This document shows, one piece after another, positions 6,364-14,057 of a DNA stretch of 22,001 bases; position 1 is the first letter of the stretch; each line of letters begins with the position of its first letter. The stretch is taken from positions 1 through 22,001 of the forward strand of contig JADJBC010000006.1 of the NCBI GenBank assembly GCA_016703945.1. The letters are read 5' to 3'. The stretch comes from Candidatus Aalborgicola danicus. Its GTDB lineage: Bacteria; Pseudomonadota; Gammaproteobacteria; Burkholderiales; Burkholderiaceae_C. Under the pieces are notes generated by a model that was given only the letters and a program-made list of their open reading frames with translations, made no database searches and was not told where the DNA came from. The translations under genes and the position numbers were made by a program.

Positions 6364-8358
6364 ATGACCAAGCAAACCCTTTCCTTCCAGGCCGAAGTTG
6401 CCCAACTGCTGCACCTGGTCACGCACTCGCTGTACTCCAACAAGGAAATTTTCCTGCGCGAGCTGATCTCCAACGCGTCGGACGCCTGCGACAAACTGCG
6501 TTTTGAGGCCATCAATGACGGCGGCCTGTACGAAAACGACTCTGAACTCAAGGTCAAGGTCACCTTCGACAAGGATGCCAAGACGCTCACCATTACCGAC
6601 AACGGCATTGGCATGAGCGCCCAGGAGGCCATTGACAACCTGGGCACCATCGCCAAGAGCGGCACCAAGGATTTCGTCAGCAAGCTCAGCGGCGACCAGA
6701 AGACCGACTCCCAGCTCATCGGCCAGTTCGGCGTGGGCTTTTACTCCGGCTTTATCGTGGCCGACAAGATCACGGTCGAATCGCGCCGTGCCGGCATGAA
6801 GGAAAGCGAAGGCGTACGCTGGGTCAGCGACGGCGGTGCCAGCGGTGGCGGCGCCTTTGAAGTCGAAACCATTGAACGTGCCCAGCGCGGCACCAGCGTC
6901 ACGCTGCACCTGCGCGAAGACGCCCAGGACTATGCCCAGGCCTGGAAGGTCAAGGGCATCATCAACAAATACTCCGACCACATCAGCCTGCCCATCCAGA
7001 TGGAAAAGGAAGAGTGGAAAGACGGCGAGCTGATCAATCCGTCGGACGAGAACGGCGGTCGCCAACCCGGCGGCATGGTCAAGACCGGCGAATGGGAAAC
7101 CGTCAACAAGGCCAGCGCCATCTGGAGCCGCCCCAAGAAGGACATCGCGCAAGAGCAGTACGACGACTTCTACAAACAGATCAGCCACGACTTTGAAGCG
7201 CCCCTGGCCCACACGCACAACCGCGTGGAAGGCAGCACCGAATACACACAACTGCTCTACATCCCCGGCAAAGCGCCCATGGATTTGTGGAACCGCGAGA
7301 AAAAGGGCGGCCTGAAGCTGTACGTGAAGCGTGTCTTCATCATGGACGACGCCGAGGCCCTGCTGCCCACCTACCTGCGTTTCGTCAAGGGCGTGGTCGA
7401 TTCCGCCGACCTGCCGCTGAATGTGAGCCGTGAGCTGCTGCAGGAAAGCCGCGACGTGAAGGCCATCCGCGACGGCTGCACCAAACGTGTCTTGTCCATG
7501 CTGGAAGACCTGGCCAACAACGACAAGTTGCCAGAGGCATCGGCCGACGGCGTGACCGACGTGTTATCTGCCGAAGACAAAGCTGAAGCCGAGAAAAACG
7601 CGGGCAAATACACCAAGTTCTACAGCGAATTTGGCGCTGTGCTGAAGGAAGGCCTGGGCGAAGACTTCGCCAACAAGGAGCGACTGAGCAAGCTGCTGCG
7701 TTTTGCCTCCACCAGCACCGACTCGGCCAGCGTCGGCTTTGCCGACTACAAGGCGCGCATGAAAGAAGGCCAGGAAGCCATCTACTACATCACCGCCGAC
7801 ACCCTGGCCGCCGCCAAGAACAGCCCGCAGCTCGAAGTGTTCAAGAAGAAGGGCATCGAAGTCCTGCTGATGACTGACCGCGTTGACGAGTGGGCTCTGA
7901 ACTTTGTGCAGGACTTTGACGGCACACCGCTGCAAAGCGTTGCCAAGGGTGCGGTCGACCTGGGCAAGTTGCAGGACGAAGCCGAGAAAAAGGCCGCCGA
8001 GGAAGCCGCCGAGACCTTCAAACCCCTGCTGGCCAAGCTGAAAGAAGCGCTGAAGGACAAGGCCGAGGACGTGCGCGTGACCACCCGCCTGGTGGACAGC
8101 CCGGCTTGCCTGGTGGTCAAGGACGACGGCATGAGCACCCAGTTGGCGCGCATGCTCAAGCAAGCCGGCCAGGCCGCACCGGAAGTGAAGCCCGTGCTGG
8201 AAGTGAATGCCGAGCACGCGCTGGTCAAGAAGCTGGACGGCTCGGTGCACTTCAACGACCTGGCGCACATCCTGTTTGACCAGGCGCTGCTGGCCGAAGG
8301 CGGTATGCCGGCGGACCCGGCGGCTTATGTGAAACGGGTGAATGCGCTGCTGGTGTAG
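6364..8358 (+). CDS. htpG: Chaperone protein HtpG (bacterial Hsp90)
   Basis: ATP-dependent dimeric cytosolic chaperone. 664 residues, somewhat longer than the roughly 624 of E. coli, frame intact. The N-terminal GHKL ATPase domain shows FLRELISNASDACDKLRFEA (catalytic Glu33, Asn37), DNGIGM at 79-84 and the lid-end glycine motif GQFGVGFYSGF at 120-130. The middle domain contains KLYVKRVFIMDD and LPLNVSRELLQESRDVK, the conserved arginine segment contacting ATP. The C-terminal dimerisation domain ends MPADPAAYVKRVNALLV. The extra length appears in glycine- and lysine-rich linkers, for example WVSDGGASGGGAFEVE. Preceded by a probable RpoH promoter at 6254-6282. It converges on pgk. Confidence 0.98.
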   Translation: MTKQTLSFQAEVAQLLHLVTHSLYSNKEIFLRELISNASDACDKLRFEAINDGGLYENDSELKVKVTFDKDAKTLTITDNGIGMSAQEAIDNLGTIAKSGTKDFVSKLSGDQKTDSQLIGQFGVGFYSGFIVADKITVESRRAGMKESEGVRWVSDGGASGGGAFEVETIERAQRGTSVTLHLREDAQDYAQAWKVKGIINKYSDHISLPIQMEKEEWKDGELINPSDENGGRQPGGMVKTGEWETVNKASAIWSRPKKDIAQEQYDDFYKQISHDFEAPLAHTHNRVEGSTEYTQLLYIPGKAPMDLWNREKKGGLKLYVKRVFIMDDAEALLPTYLRFVKGVVDSADLPLNVSRELLQESRDVKAIRDGCTKRVLSMLEDLANNDKLPEASADGVTDVLSAEDKAEAEKNAGKYTKFYSEFGAVLKEGLGEDFANKERLSKLLRFASTSTDSASVGFADYKARMKEGQEAIYYITADTLAAAKNSPQLEVFKKKGIEVLLMTDRVDEWALNFVQDFDGTPLQSVAKGAVDLGKLQDEAEKKAAEEAAETFKPLLAKLKEALKDKAEDVRVTTRLVDSPACLVVKDDGMSTQLARMLKQAGQAAPEVKPVLEVNAEHALVKKLDGSVHFNDLAHILFDQALLAEGGMPADPAAYVKRVNALLV

Positions 8359-8418
8359 GGCTGCGGATCAGTTCTTTAAAAAAAAGAGCTTCCAGCCCAC
8401 GTGGATGTTGAATAAGTC

Positions 8419-8435
8419 GCTACAAAAAGCGTAGT
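8419..8435. repeat. 17-bp GCTAY-N7-RTAGY palindrome, copy 2
   Basis: GCTACAAAAAGCGTAGT lies between the convergent htpG and pgk genes and is followed by ATTTT. It has the same 5-7-5 layout as 4816-4832 and 11113-11129. It could act as a weak terminator for htpG; that is inference. Confidence 0.4.
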
Positions 8436-8454
8436 ATTTTCATCCTCGCCCGGC

Positions 8455-8475
8455 GCTGGAATGCTGACTTCCAGC
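8455..8475 (-). terminator. Stem-loop downstream of pgk
   Basis: Seven-base arms GCTGGAA and TTCCAGC with a 7-base loop, 16 bases after the pgk stop. No clear T-run follows on the minus strand, so intrinsic termination is possible but unproven. Confidence 0.35.
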
Positions 8476-8491
8476 CCGGTCCCAGCATGGC

Positions 8492-9685
8492 TTAACCAGC
8501 AAAGCGACGTGACAACACTTCAAATGCCGGCAGCGTCTTGCCCTCCAGCACCTCCAGGAAGGCGCCTCCACCGGTGCTGATATAGCCCACCTTGTCTTCA
8601 ATGCCGTATTTGGCAATGGCGGCCAAGGTGTCACCACCACCGGCGATGCTGAAGGCGCTGGACGCGGCAATCGCCTGGGCAATCACCTTGGTGCCGTTCT
8701 CAAATGCGGGGAACTCGAACACGCCGACCGGGCCATTCCAGACGATGGTTCCCGCCGACATCAGCTGCGTGGCCAGCGCCTGCGCGGTTTGCGGTCCAAT
8801 GTCCAGAATCAGGTCGTCCTCCGCCACGTCGGTCGCTGCCTTGACAGTGGCGGGAGCATCGGCGGCAAAGGTCTTGGCGGTCACCACATCGGTGGGGATG
8901 GGCACGGCAGCGCCACGCGCCTTCATGGCTTCGATGACGGCGGTGGCTTGGTCCAGCAAATCGGGCTCGGCCAAGCTCTTGCCAATCTTCAGTCCCGCAG
9001 CCAGCATAAAGGTGTTGGCAATGCCGCCACCCACGATCAACTGGTCCACATTGGCGGCCAGGCTCTTCAAAATGGTCAGCTTGGTCGAGACCTTGGAGCC
9101 AGCGACGATGGCCACCAGCGGGCGCTTGGGCGCCAGCAAGGCCTTGGAAATCGCATCCATCTCGGCCGCCAGCAAGGGGCCGGCGCAGGCAATTGGCGCG
9201 AACTGGGCGATGCCGTAAGTGGAGGCCTCGGCGCGGTGGGCGGTACCAAAGGCGTCGTGCACAAAGATGTCGCACAGCGCGGCCATTTTCTTGGCCAGTT
9301 CTTCGTTGTTCTTCTTTTCGCCCTTGTTGACGCGGCAGTTTTCCAGCATCACCAGTTGACCTGCATTCACCTGCACACCATCCACCCAATTCGCCACCAC
9401 GGGGATGCTGCGGCCCATCAGCTCGCCCATGCGCGCGGCCACCGGGGCCAGCGAGTCTTCGGGCTTGAAGTCGCCCTCGGAGGGGCGGCCCAGGTGGGAC
9501 GTCACCATCACCGCAGCGCCAGCATCCAGCGCCATCTGGATGCACGGGATGCTGGCACGAATACGGGTGTCTTCGGTGATATTGCCCGCATCGTCCTGCG
9601 GCACATTGAGGTCGGCGCGAATGAAGACGCGCTTGCCGGCAACTTTACCTTGCGCGCACAGATCGGAGAAACGGATGACGTTCAT
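8492..9685 (-). CDS. pgk: Phosphoglycerate kinase
   Basis: Converts 1,3-bisphosphoglycerate and ADP to 3-phosphoglycerate and ATP in glycolysis, reversibly. 397 residues, the normal bacterial length, frame intact. The N-domain substrate-binding residues are visible in FIRADLNVP (22-29) and TSHLGRP (62-68). The hinge and C-domain include VAIVAGSKVSTKL, the GGGIANTFMLAAG segment, WNGPVGVFE, and the nucleotide/phosphate loop GGGDTLAAI starting at 349, followed by YISTGGGAFLEVLEGK. GAGG lies about eight bases before the ATG, and a sigma-70 type promoter lies at 9745-9773. It appears to be transcribed alone here. Confidence 0.98.
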   Translation of the reverse strand: MNVIRFSDLCAQGKVAGKRVFIRADLNVPQDDAGNITEDTRIRASIPCIQMALDAGAAVMVTSHLGRPSEGDFKPEDSLAPVAARMGELMGRSIPVVANWVDGVQVNAGQLVMLENCRVNKGEKKNNEELAKKMAALCDIFVHDAFGTAHRAEASTYGIAQFAPIACAGPLLAAEMDAISKALLAPKRPLVAIVAGSKVSTKLTILKSLAANVDQLIVGGGIANTFMLAAGLKIGKSLAEPDLLDQATAVIEAMKARGAAVPIPTDVVTAKTFAADAPATVKAATDVAEDDLILDIGPQTAQALATQLMSAGTIVWNGPVGVFEFPAFENGTKVIAQAIAASSAFSIAGGGDTLAAIAKYGIEDKVGYISTGGGAFLEVLEGKTLPAFEVLSRRFAG

Positions 9686-9744
9686 GGAGATACCTCGGAT
9701 GGAAGTGGGAAATACGATGCAGCGCCGTAACGCGCGTTCAGCGG

Positions 9745-9773
9745 ATTGTAGAAGGCGATTTCCCGAGTTTCAC
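9745..9773 (-). promoter_or_regulatory. Sigma-70 type promoter of pgk
   Basis: On the minus strand GTGAAA (9773-9768), a 17-base spacer, then TACAAT (9750-9745). The -35 matches the consensus at 4 of 6 positions and the -10 at 5 of 6. Transcription would start about 55 bases before the pgk start codon. The structured repeat begins just upstream at 9778. Confidence 0.5.
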
Positions 9774-9777
9774 CACG

Positions 9778-9879
9778 TCGAGCAGCAGGGCTGGGGTGAG
9801 CGCCAAAGTGAGGTCAAGGGGGAGCCCGCAGGGCGGAGGACACGAACGGCGGCGCTCGCCCCAACCCTGCTGCGGGCGC
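9778..9879 (+). repeat. Nested-palindrome repeat, copy 2
   Basis: About 102 bases, inverted relative to copy 1 at 5916-6017. The outer arms at 9782-9804 and 9851-9873 pair over 23 bases with only two mismatches. The inner hairpin at 9824-9834 is GCCC-GCA-GGGC. It starts 17 bases beyond the azlD stop, so it would be transcribed at the 3' end of the def-fmt-azlC-azlD operon and could stabilise or terminate that message. Confidence 0.85.
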
Positions 9880-9895
9880 ACTGGAGTCAAAGCCT

Positions 9896-10258
9896 TCACC
9901 AGCCGAGACCGACGTGCAACGGCAGGTACACCGCCATGCCCACCACAATGGTGCCCAGCACCACCTGCCCGGCGCCCTTGCGCCAGAAAAAATAGCCTAC
10001 ACCGGCCGCAGCCGCGTACAAGCGGGCATCCTGCAGGGTGTGAATGAGCATGCCCTGTGTCATTACGATCTCGGGCACGATCACCGCCGACAGCGCTGCA
10101 ATGGGGGCGTACTGCAGGCCGCGCTGTACCCAGAGTGGCAATACCCAATCTTTCTTCGAAATAAAGAACAAAGAGCGCGACAACACGCTGACACCCGCCA
10201 GAGCCACGATCGTCACAAGTGTCCAGGCATTGGTTTCACCGGTAAAGAAGTCGGCCAT
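9896..10258 (-). CDS. azlD: AzlD family branched-chain amino-acid export subunit
   Basis: Small inner-membrane protein of 120 residues that partners AzlC in exporting branched-chain or related amino acids. Hydrophobic segments are visible at about 13-33 (LVTIVALAGVSVLSRSLFFI), 51-66 (YAPIAALSAVIVPEIV), 81-92 (YAAAAGVGYFFW) and 97-115 (GQVVLGTIVVGMAVYLPLH), normal for AzlD. The start lies two bases after the azlC stop, so it is translated with its partner. The actual substrate cannot be told from sequence. Confidence 0.9.
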   Translation of the reverse strand: MADFFTGETNAWTLVTIVALAGVSVLSRSLFFISKKDWVLPLWVQRGLQYAPIAALSAVIVPEIVMTQGMLIHTLQDARLYAAAAGVGYFFWRKGAGQVVLGTIVVGMAVYLPLHVGLGW

Positions 10259-10260
10259 GT

Positions 10261-11007
10261 TTAATGCCCCGTTGTGCGGGTTGCTCCACGGCCGGACGGC
10301 AGGGCTTTTTCAAGCACCACACAGACCAACACTGCGGCAGCAATGGCAACCAGGATATTGAGCTTGAGTGGCAGCGCGAAGGCGGCGACCGCCGCTGTTC
10401 CGGCCACGGCCGCCGAGACCCAGCGCAAGCGGTTGGAGGCCAGCGAACACAACATCCCCAACAGGGCCAGAATACCGGCAAAGCCCAGACCCCATTGGGT
10501 GGGTATGGCATTGGCCAGCACCACACCCACCACACTACAGGCCGTCCAGCTGATCCAGTTGACACCGCCATTGCCGACCAAGTAGGCCATCTGGCCGTTG
10601 CGGCCATCGGCGTCCGTTGCCGGGTCGGCAAAACGTTTTACAAACAAAACGTAGGTCAGGTCTCCTGTCAGGTAACCCGCCAACAGCCGTTGCGACAGCG
10701 GCAGGTGCATGACATAGGGCCGCATGTGCACACTGAACACGACAAAACGCAGATTCACGCACAGGGCGGTGGCCAGTACCACCCACATCGGCGCCCCTGC
10801 CAGAATCAGGGGGATCGAGGCCAACTGTGCGCTACCAGCGAACACAATGGCCGCCATCAGCAGGGCCTCGACCGTACTCATGCCTGACTTGACCATCGCC
10901 ACGCCGGTCATCAAACCCCAGGCTGCAATGCCCGGCGCCACGCCCAACATGTCAAGCGCGCCCTGGCGGAATTCGGGGTGCTGGCGGTAGGCGCGCCCCA
11001 GAATCAT
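10261..11007 (-). CDS. azlC: AzlC family branched-chain amino-acid permease
   Basis: Inner-membrane exporter, 248 residues, frame intact. The conserved N-terminal family block is MLGVAPGIAAWGLMTGVAM, followed by EALLMAAIVFAGSAQLASIP and LCVNLRFVVFSVHMRP. Several further hydrophobic spans follow (WISWTACSVVGVVLANAIP, FAGILALLGMLCSLAS, LNILVAIAAAVLVCVVLE). Its ATG overlaps the fmt stop by four bases (ATGA), a sign of translational coupling. Together with AzlD it forms a two-part exporter. Its place behind def-fmt probably reflects operon organisation, not a shared function. Confidence 0.93.
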   Translation of the reverse strand: MILGRAYRQHPEFRQGALDMLGVAPGIAAWGLMTGVAMVKSGMSTVEALLMAAIVFAGSAQLASIPLILAGAPMWVVLATALCVNLRFVVFSVHMRPYVMHLPLSQRLLAGYLTGDLTYVLFVKRFADPATDADGRNGQMAYLVGNGGVNWISWTACSVVGVVLANAIPTQWGLGFAGILALLGMLCSLASNRLRWVSAAVAGTAAVAAFALPLKLNILVAIAAAVLVCVVLEKALPSGRGATRTTGH

Positions 11008-12089
11008 GGGTTTACCGATTCAAAGCGCATACCCGGTTGCATGTCAAAGCCCCGCAGGAAGTCGGCAGCGCCCAAACGTTTACCACCCGGGCGTTGCAGT
11101 TCAGTCAAAATTGCTATTGAATTCATAGCTGTTACCGCAATACCCTCGGGGGCCAGAGCCAGAATTGTTCCAGGAGTTTGCCCCAAGACGGGGCCTAGCG
11201 CCATGGTTGGCGCGGGCTGTTCTGCGACATGTGCGGCCCAAACCTTGATGACTTCTCCGTTGAGTGTTGCGCTGGCTCCAGGAAAGGGGTTAAAGGCACG
11301 CACCCTCTGCACGATGCGGCGTGCATCCAAATGCCAGTTGATGGCTGCTTCGTGTTTTTCGATCTTGTGGGCGTAAGTCACGCCGTCAAGGGGTTGGGCC
11401 ACAGGCTTTAGCCGCCCGGCGGCCGCCAAGTCCAGCGCCATCACAATCAGTTTTCCACCTAGGTCGGCCATGCGGTCATGCAGCGATGCCGTGGTGTCAG
11501 TCGCAGTAATGCGCAGGCTGTGCATCAGCAGCATGTCGCCCGTGTCCAGGCCAGCGTCCATCTGCATGATGGTGATGCCGGTTTCCACATCCCCGGCTTC
11601 GATGGCGCGGTGAATCGGTGCCGCCCCACGCCAGCGCGGCAGCAGGGATCCGTGAATGTTCAGACAACCATGCTTGTTCTGAACGGGCGTGAGCGCAGAC
11701 GGGACGCCCCTAGGCGCGAGGGCCTCCTCGGGGGGTAGCGAACCACGCACAGCGGGGAGCGTGGGGGCCATCTCATCGAGTACCCACTGCGGCAGGATCA
11801 GGCCGTAGGCCGCAACAACCATCACATCGGCTTGCGCATCAGCTATCGCCTGTCGTGCATTGGCTGCGTCCTCGGGGTATTTGCCATCGAGTTTGAGGCT
11901 GCGGGGCTGGGCTACCGCAATGCCGTGTTGCAGGGCAAATTGCTTGACGGCGGAAGCCTGCAACTTCATGCCGCGCCCTGCCGGCCGATCGGGTTGGGTC
12001 AAAACCAGCGCAATGGTGTGGCCACTGGCATACAAGCGCTCCAGCGCAACGCGAGCAAATTCGGGGGTGCCGGCAAAAATGACCCTCAC
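11004..12089 (-). CDS. fmt: Methionyl-tRNA formyltransferase with in-frame insertion
   Basis: Formylates initiator Met-tRNA using 10-formyltetrahydrofolate. 361 residues, against about 315 in E. coli. The N-terminal Rossmann domain starts MRVIFAGTPEFARVAL. The catalytic triad aligns as Asn144 and His146 in GCLNIHGSLLPRWRG and Asp182 in GLDTGDM; spacing from His to Asp is 36 residues, as in E. coli. The C-terminal tRNA-binding domain contains VQRVRAFNPFPGA and LTELQRPGGKRL. Residues 108-140 are extra: after LPQWVLDEM the family normally passes to GCLNIH within a few residues, while here a Pro/Ala-rich stretch of about 33 residues intervenes (see 11670-11768). A second oddity is the AMNSIAIL stretch near 341-348, encoded by a short palindrome. 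Overlaps def and azlC by four bases each. The frame is open throughout, so the enzyme is probably functional. Confidence 0.95.
   Translation of the reverse strand: MRVIFAGTPEFARVALERLYASGHTIALVLTQPDRPAGRGMKLQASAVKQFALQHGIAVAQPRSLKLDGKYPEDAANARQAIADAQADVMVVAAYGLILPQWVLDEMAPTLPAVRGSLPPEEALAPRGVPSALTPVQNKHGCLNIHGSLLPRWRGAAPIHRAIEAGDVETGITIMQMDAGLDTGDMLLMHSLRITATDTTASLHDRMADLGGKLIVMALDLAAAGRLKPVAQPLDGVTYAHKIEKHEAAINWHLDARRIVQRVRAFNPFPGASATLNGEVIKVWAAHVAEQPAPTMALGPVLGQTPGTILALAPEGIAVTAMNSIAILTELQRPGGKRLGAADFLRGFDMQPGMRFESVNP
11113..11129. repeat. 17-bp GCTAY-N7-RTAGY palindrome, copy 3, inside fmt
   Basis: GCTATTGAATTCATAGC lies in frame near the 3' end of fmt and encodes part of AMNSIAIL. Same 5-7-5 layout as 4816-4832 and 8419-8435. 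It is AT-rich compared with the surrounding gene. Confidence 0.45.
11670..11768 (-). repeat. GC-rich in-frame insertion within fmt, repeat-like
   Basis: Ninety-nine bases, 33 codons, encoding Pro/Ala-rich residues 108-140 of Fmt. Its coding strand contains arms CCCCGAGG and CCTAGGGG (one mismatch) and CACGC/GCGTG, so it can fold into hairpins. There is no counterpart in the E. coli Fmt sequence as I recall it, and the text resembles GC-rich intergenic repeats I associate with Comamonadaceae. That origin is an impression, not a search result. No second copy is present in this window. Confidence 0.5.
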
Positions 12090-12595
12090 CGGTCATCCTC
12101 ACGCTGGGCTTTGAGCATTTTTTTCTTGATGCGGTTGCGCTTGAGGGGCGACAGGTATTCCACAAAGACCTTGCCGAGCAGGTGGTCCATCTCGTGCTGG
12201 ATACACACCGCCAGCAGGCCATCCGCCTCAATGGTGCGGGTATTGCCGTGTTCATCCCCGGCACGCACATGCACGGCGTCAAAACGTTCAACCCCATCGT
12301 AGATGCCGGGAACGGAGAGACAGCCCTCTTCGTTGATGTGGGTCTCAGGGCTGGTCCAGACCAGTTCGGGGTTGATCAGGATCAGCGGTGCATCTCGCTC
12401 TTCCGACACATCGATCACGATCAATCGTTCATGCACGTCAATTTGTGTAGCGGCCAGGCCAATGCCCTTGGCGTCGTACATGGTCTCCAGCATGTCGGCC
12501 ACCAGAGTTCGAATACGGGCGTCAACGCCATCGACCGGCTTGGCCACGCGGTGCAGCTTGGGGTCGGGATAACAAAGAATAGGAAGCAGAGCCAT
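12086..12595 (-). CDS. def: Peptide deformylase
   Basis: Metalloenzyme removing the formyl group from nascent peptides. 169 residues, standard length, frame intact. All three family motifs are present: GIGLAATQ at 44-51, EGCLS at 90-94 with metal ligand Cys92, and QHEMDH at 133-138 with ligands His134 and His138 and catalytic Glu135. First gene of the def-fmt-azlC-azlD operon; its stop overlaps the fmt start by four bases. Def and Fmt act at opposite ends of the same formyl-methionine cycle. Divergent from the LysM gene, with a 195-base gap between the starts. Confidence 0.97.
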   Translation of the reverse strand: MALLPILCYPDPKLHRVAKPVDGVDARIRTLVADMLETMYDAKGIGLAATQIDVHERLIVIDVSEERDAPLILINPELVWTSPETHINEEGCLSVPGIYDGVERFDAVHVRAGDEHGNTRTIEADGLLAVCIQHEMDHLLGKVFVEYLSPLKRNRIKKKMLKAQREDDR

Positions 12596-12790
12596 AGTTC
12601 ATCCACGGAGGGCCAGATGGGCGCGCGGAGTGTGATCAGCACCGCGCCATTAGATTGGGAAAATGTGGCTATTTTCGCCACTTTTGGGGGATCGCGCAGC
12701 GCCAGATGGCTAAAAACGTTGCCGAATCAAGGGCTTGAGCGCAAAATCGCGCGTAACTTATCAAGTTATTTCCTGGGACTGCAACACGAT

Positions 12791-14008
12791 ATGACGACAC
12801 ACCTATTGGCCAAATCCACCGTGGCAATGGCCAAGCTGGCCGCGCTGAGCGCAATGGCAAGTGCTTTGGTGGCGGTTCCCGCGTGGGCGCAGAACCTCCC
12901 GATCTCCACGGCGCAGCGGCAAACTGCTAACGAAGTGTCAAAACAGGGCGTACCGCTGGCCGATCTGGCGACCAATGCACCCGAGCGCTACACGGTGAAG
13001 TCTGGCGATACCTTGTGGGCCATTTCAGGATTGTTCCTGAAACGTGCCTGGCGCTGGCCAGAGCTGTGGGGCATGAATCTGGACGATGTCAAAAACCCAC
13101 ACCGCATTTACCCTGGCCAGGTTCTGGTTCTTGATCGGGTTGGCGGGCTGGCCCGGTTGCGCCTGGAAGGGGAACAGCGTGACCCGCCTAACGTCAAAGT
13201 GTCGCCGCGCACGCGCTACGAGACGCTGTCCGACTCGGCACTGCCAACACTGCGCTCCAGCGCCATTGAAGCGTTTTTGGCCGAACCTATCGTGGTGGAT
13301 GAAGCCGGTTTGCTAGCCGCCCCACGCATTGTTTCCGCATTGGAGAGCCGTGTATTGATTACCAAAGGCGACCGGGCTTACGCACGCGGACCGCAAGGTG
13401 TGCCGATGGTCGATGACCAGGCGCGTGAGCAACAGTTCCGTGTGTTTCGCAATGCCACGCCGCTCAAGGACCCCACGACCGGAGAGATCTTGGGCTATGA
13501 GGCCCAGTATGTTGGGAAGGCCACCATGGTGCGCGGCGAGGGAACTTCCGAAGTAGAGAACCGAGATGGAAGCAAAAGCATGGCCATCATTCCGGCCACC
13601 ATTGACATCATCAGTGCCAAAGAAGAAATTCGGGTGGGTGACCGTTTGGTGCCGGAGCCGCCACGGCAGATCCAAACCTATACCCCACGGGCCCCGGATG
13701 GCTTGGTGGAGGGACGTATCGTGTCCGTTTATGGCAGCGCCGTTGTGAACGCAGCGCAGAATCAGGTCGTTGCCATCAACCGTGGAACTGCCGATGGCAT
13801 GGAACCCGGCATTGTGTTGGCGATTCAAAAGGATGGAGCCCGCGTCATTGACCGAACGGATGACAGCCGCACGGAGCTAAAGCTGCCCGACGAGCGCAAC
13901 GGACTGTTGATGGTTTTTCGCACCTACGAACGGGTTTCCTACGCCCTGATTCTTGAAATCACCGATGGTGTTCGGGTCGGCGACCGACTCATCAACCCAC
14001 GCCAATAG
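12791..14008 (+). CDS. Exported LysM-domain protein
   Basis: 405 residues from ATG 12791. The frame is open further upstream into def, but this start places a signal peptide at the N-terminus: hydrophobic AKLAALSAMASALVAVP with cleavage after AWA at about residue 33. A single LysM domain covers about 66-115 (RYTVKSGDTLWAISGLFLKR, then ELWGMNLDDVKNPHRIYPGQ), expected to bind peptidoglycan. The remaining roughly 290 residues contain no catalytic motif I recognise; repeated VGDRL segments (about 285-295 and near the C-terminus) suggest beta-rich repeats. Likely periplasmic. LysM proteins of this layout commonly precede dprA in Burkholderiales, where they are usually listed as peptidoglycan-binding proteins of unknown role. 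dprA follows after 49 bases. Confidence 0.9.
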   Translation: MTTHLLAKSTVAMAKLAALSAMASALVAVPAWAQNLPISTAQRQTANEVSKQGVPLADLATNAPERYTVKSGDTLWAISGLFLKRAWRWPELWGMNLDDVKNPHRIYPGQVLVLDRVGGLARLRLEGEQRDPPNVKVSPRTRYETLSDSALPTLRSSAIEAFLAEPIVVDEAGLLAAPRIVSALESRVLITKGDRAYARGPQGVPMVDDQAREQQFRVFRNATPLKDPTTGEILGYEAQYVGKATMVRGEGTSEVENRDGSKSMAIIPATIDIISAKEEIRVGDRLVPEPPRQIQTYTPRAPDGLVEGRIVSVYGSAVVNAAQNQVVAINRGTADGMEPGIVLAIQKDGARVIDRTDDSRTELKLPDERNGLLMVFRTYERVSYALILEITDGVRVGDRLINPRQ

Positions 14009-14057
14009 TCAGCCTTGGCAGTGACACGGTCGCCAGACAGTCGGCACTAGCGGAAAA

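Noticed and set aside
6211..7251. Long minus-strand open frame of 346 codons opposite htpG
   Set aside because: Shadow of the high-GC htpG coding sequence; no family resemblance, and htpG itself is certain.
8789..9730. Plus-strand open frame of 313 codons opposite pgk
   Set aside because: Antisense shadow of pgk, rich in Gly and His, with no recognisable domain.
9405..9995. Plus-strand open frame across the pgk start, repeat copy 2 and azlD
   Set aside because: Overlaps three better-supported features and owes part of its sequence to the repeat.
12182..12790. N-terminal extension of the LysM protein into def
   Set aside because: The upstream open frame lies antisense to def; the signal peptide begins only at ATG 12791.
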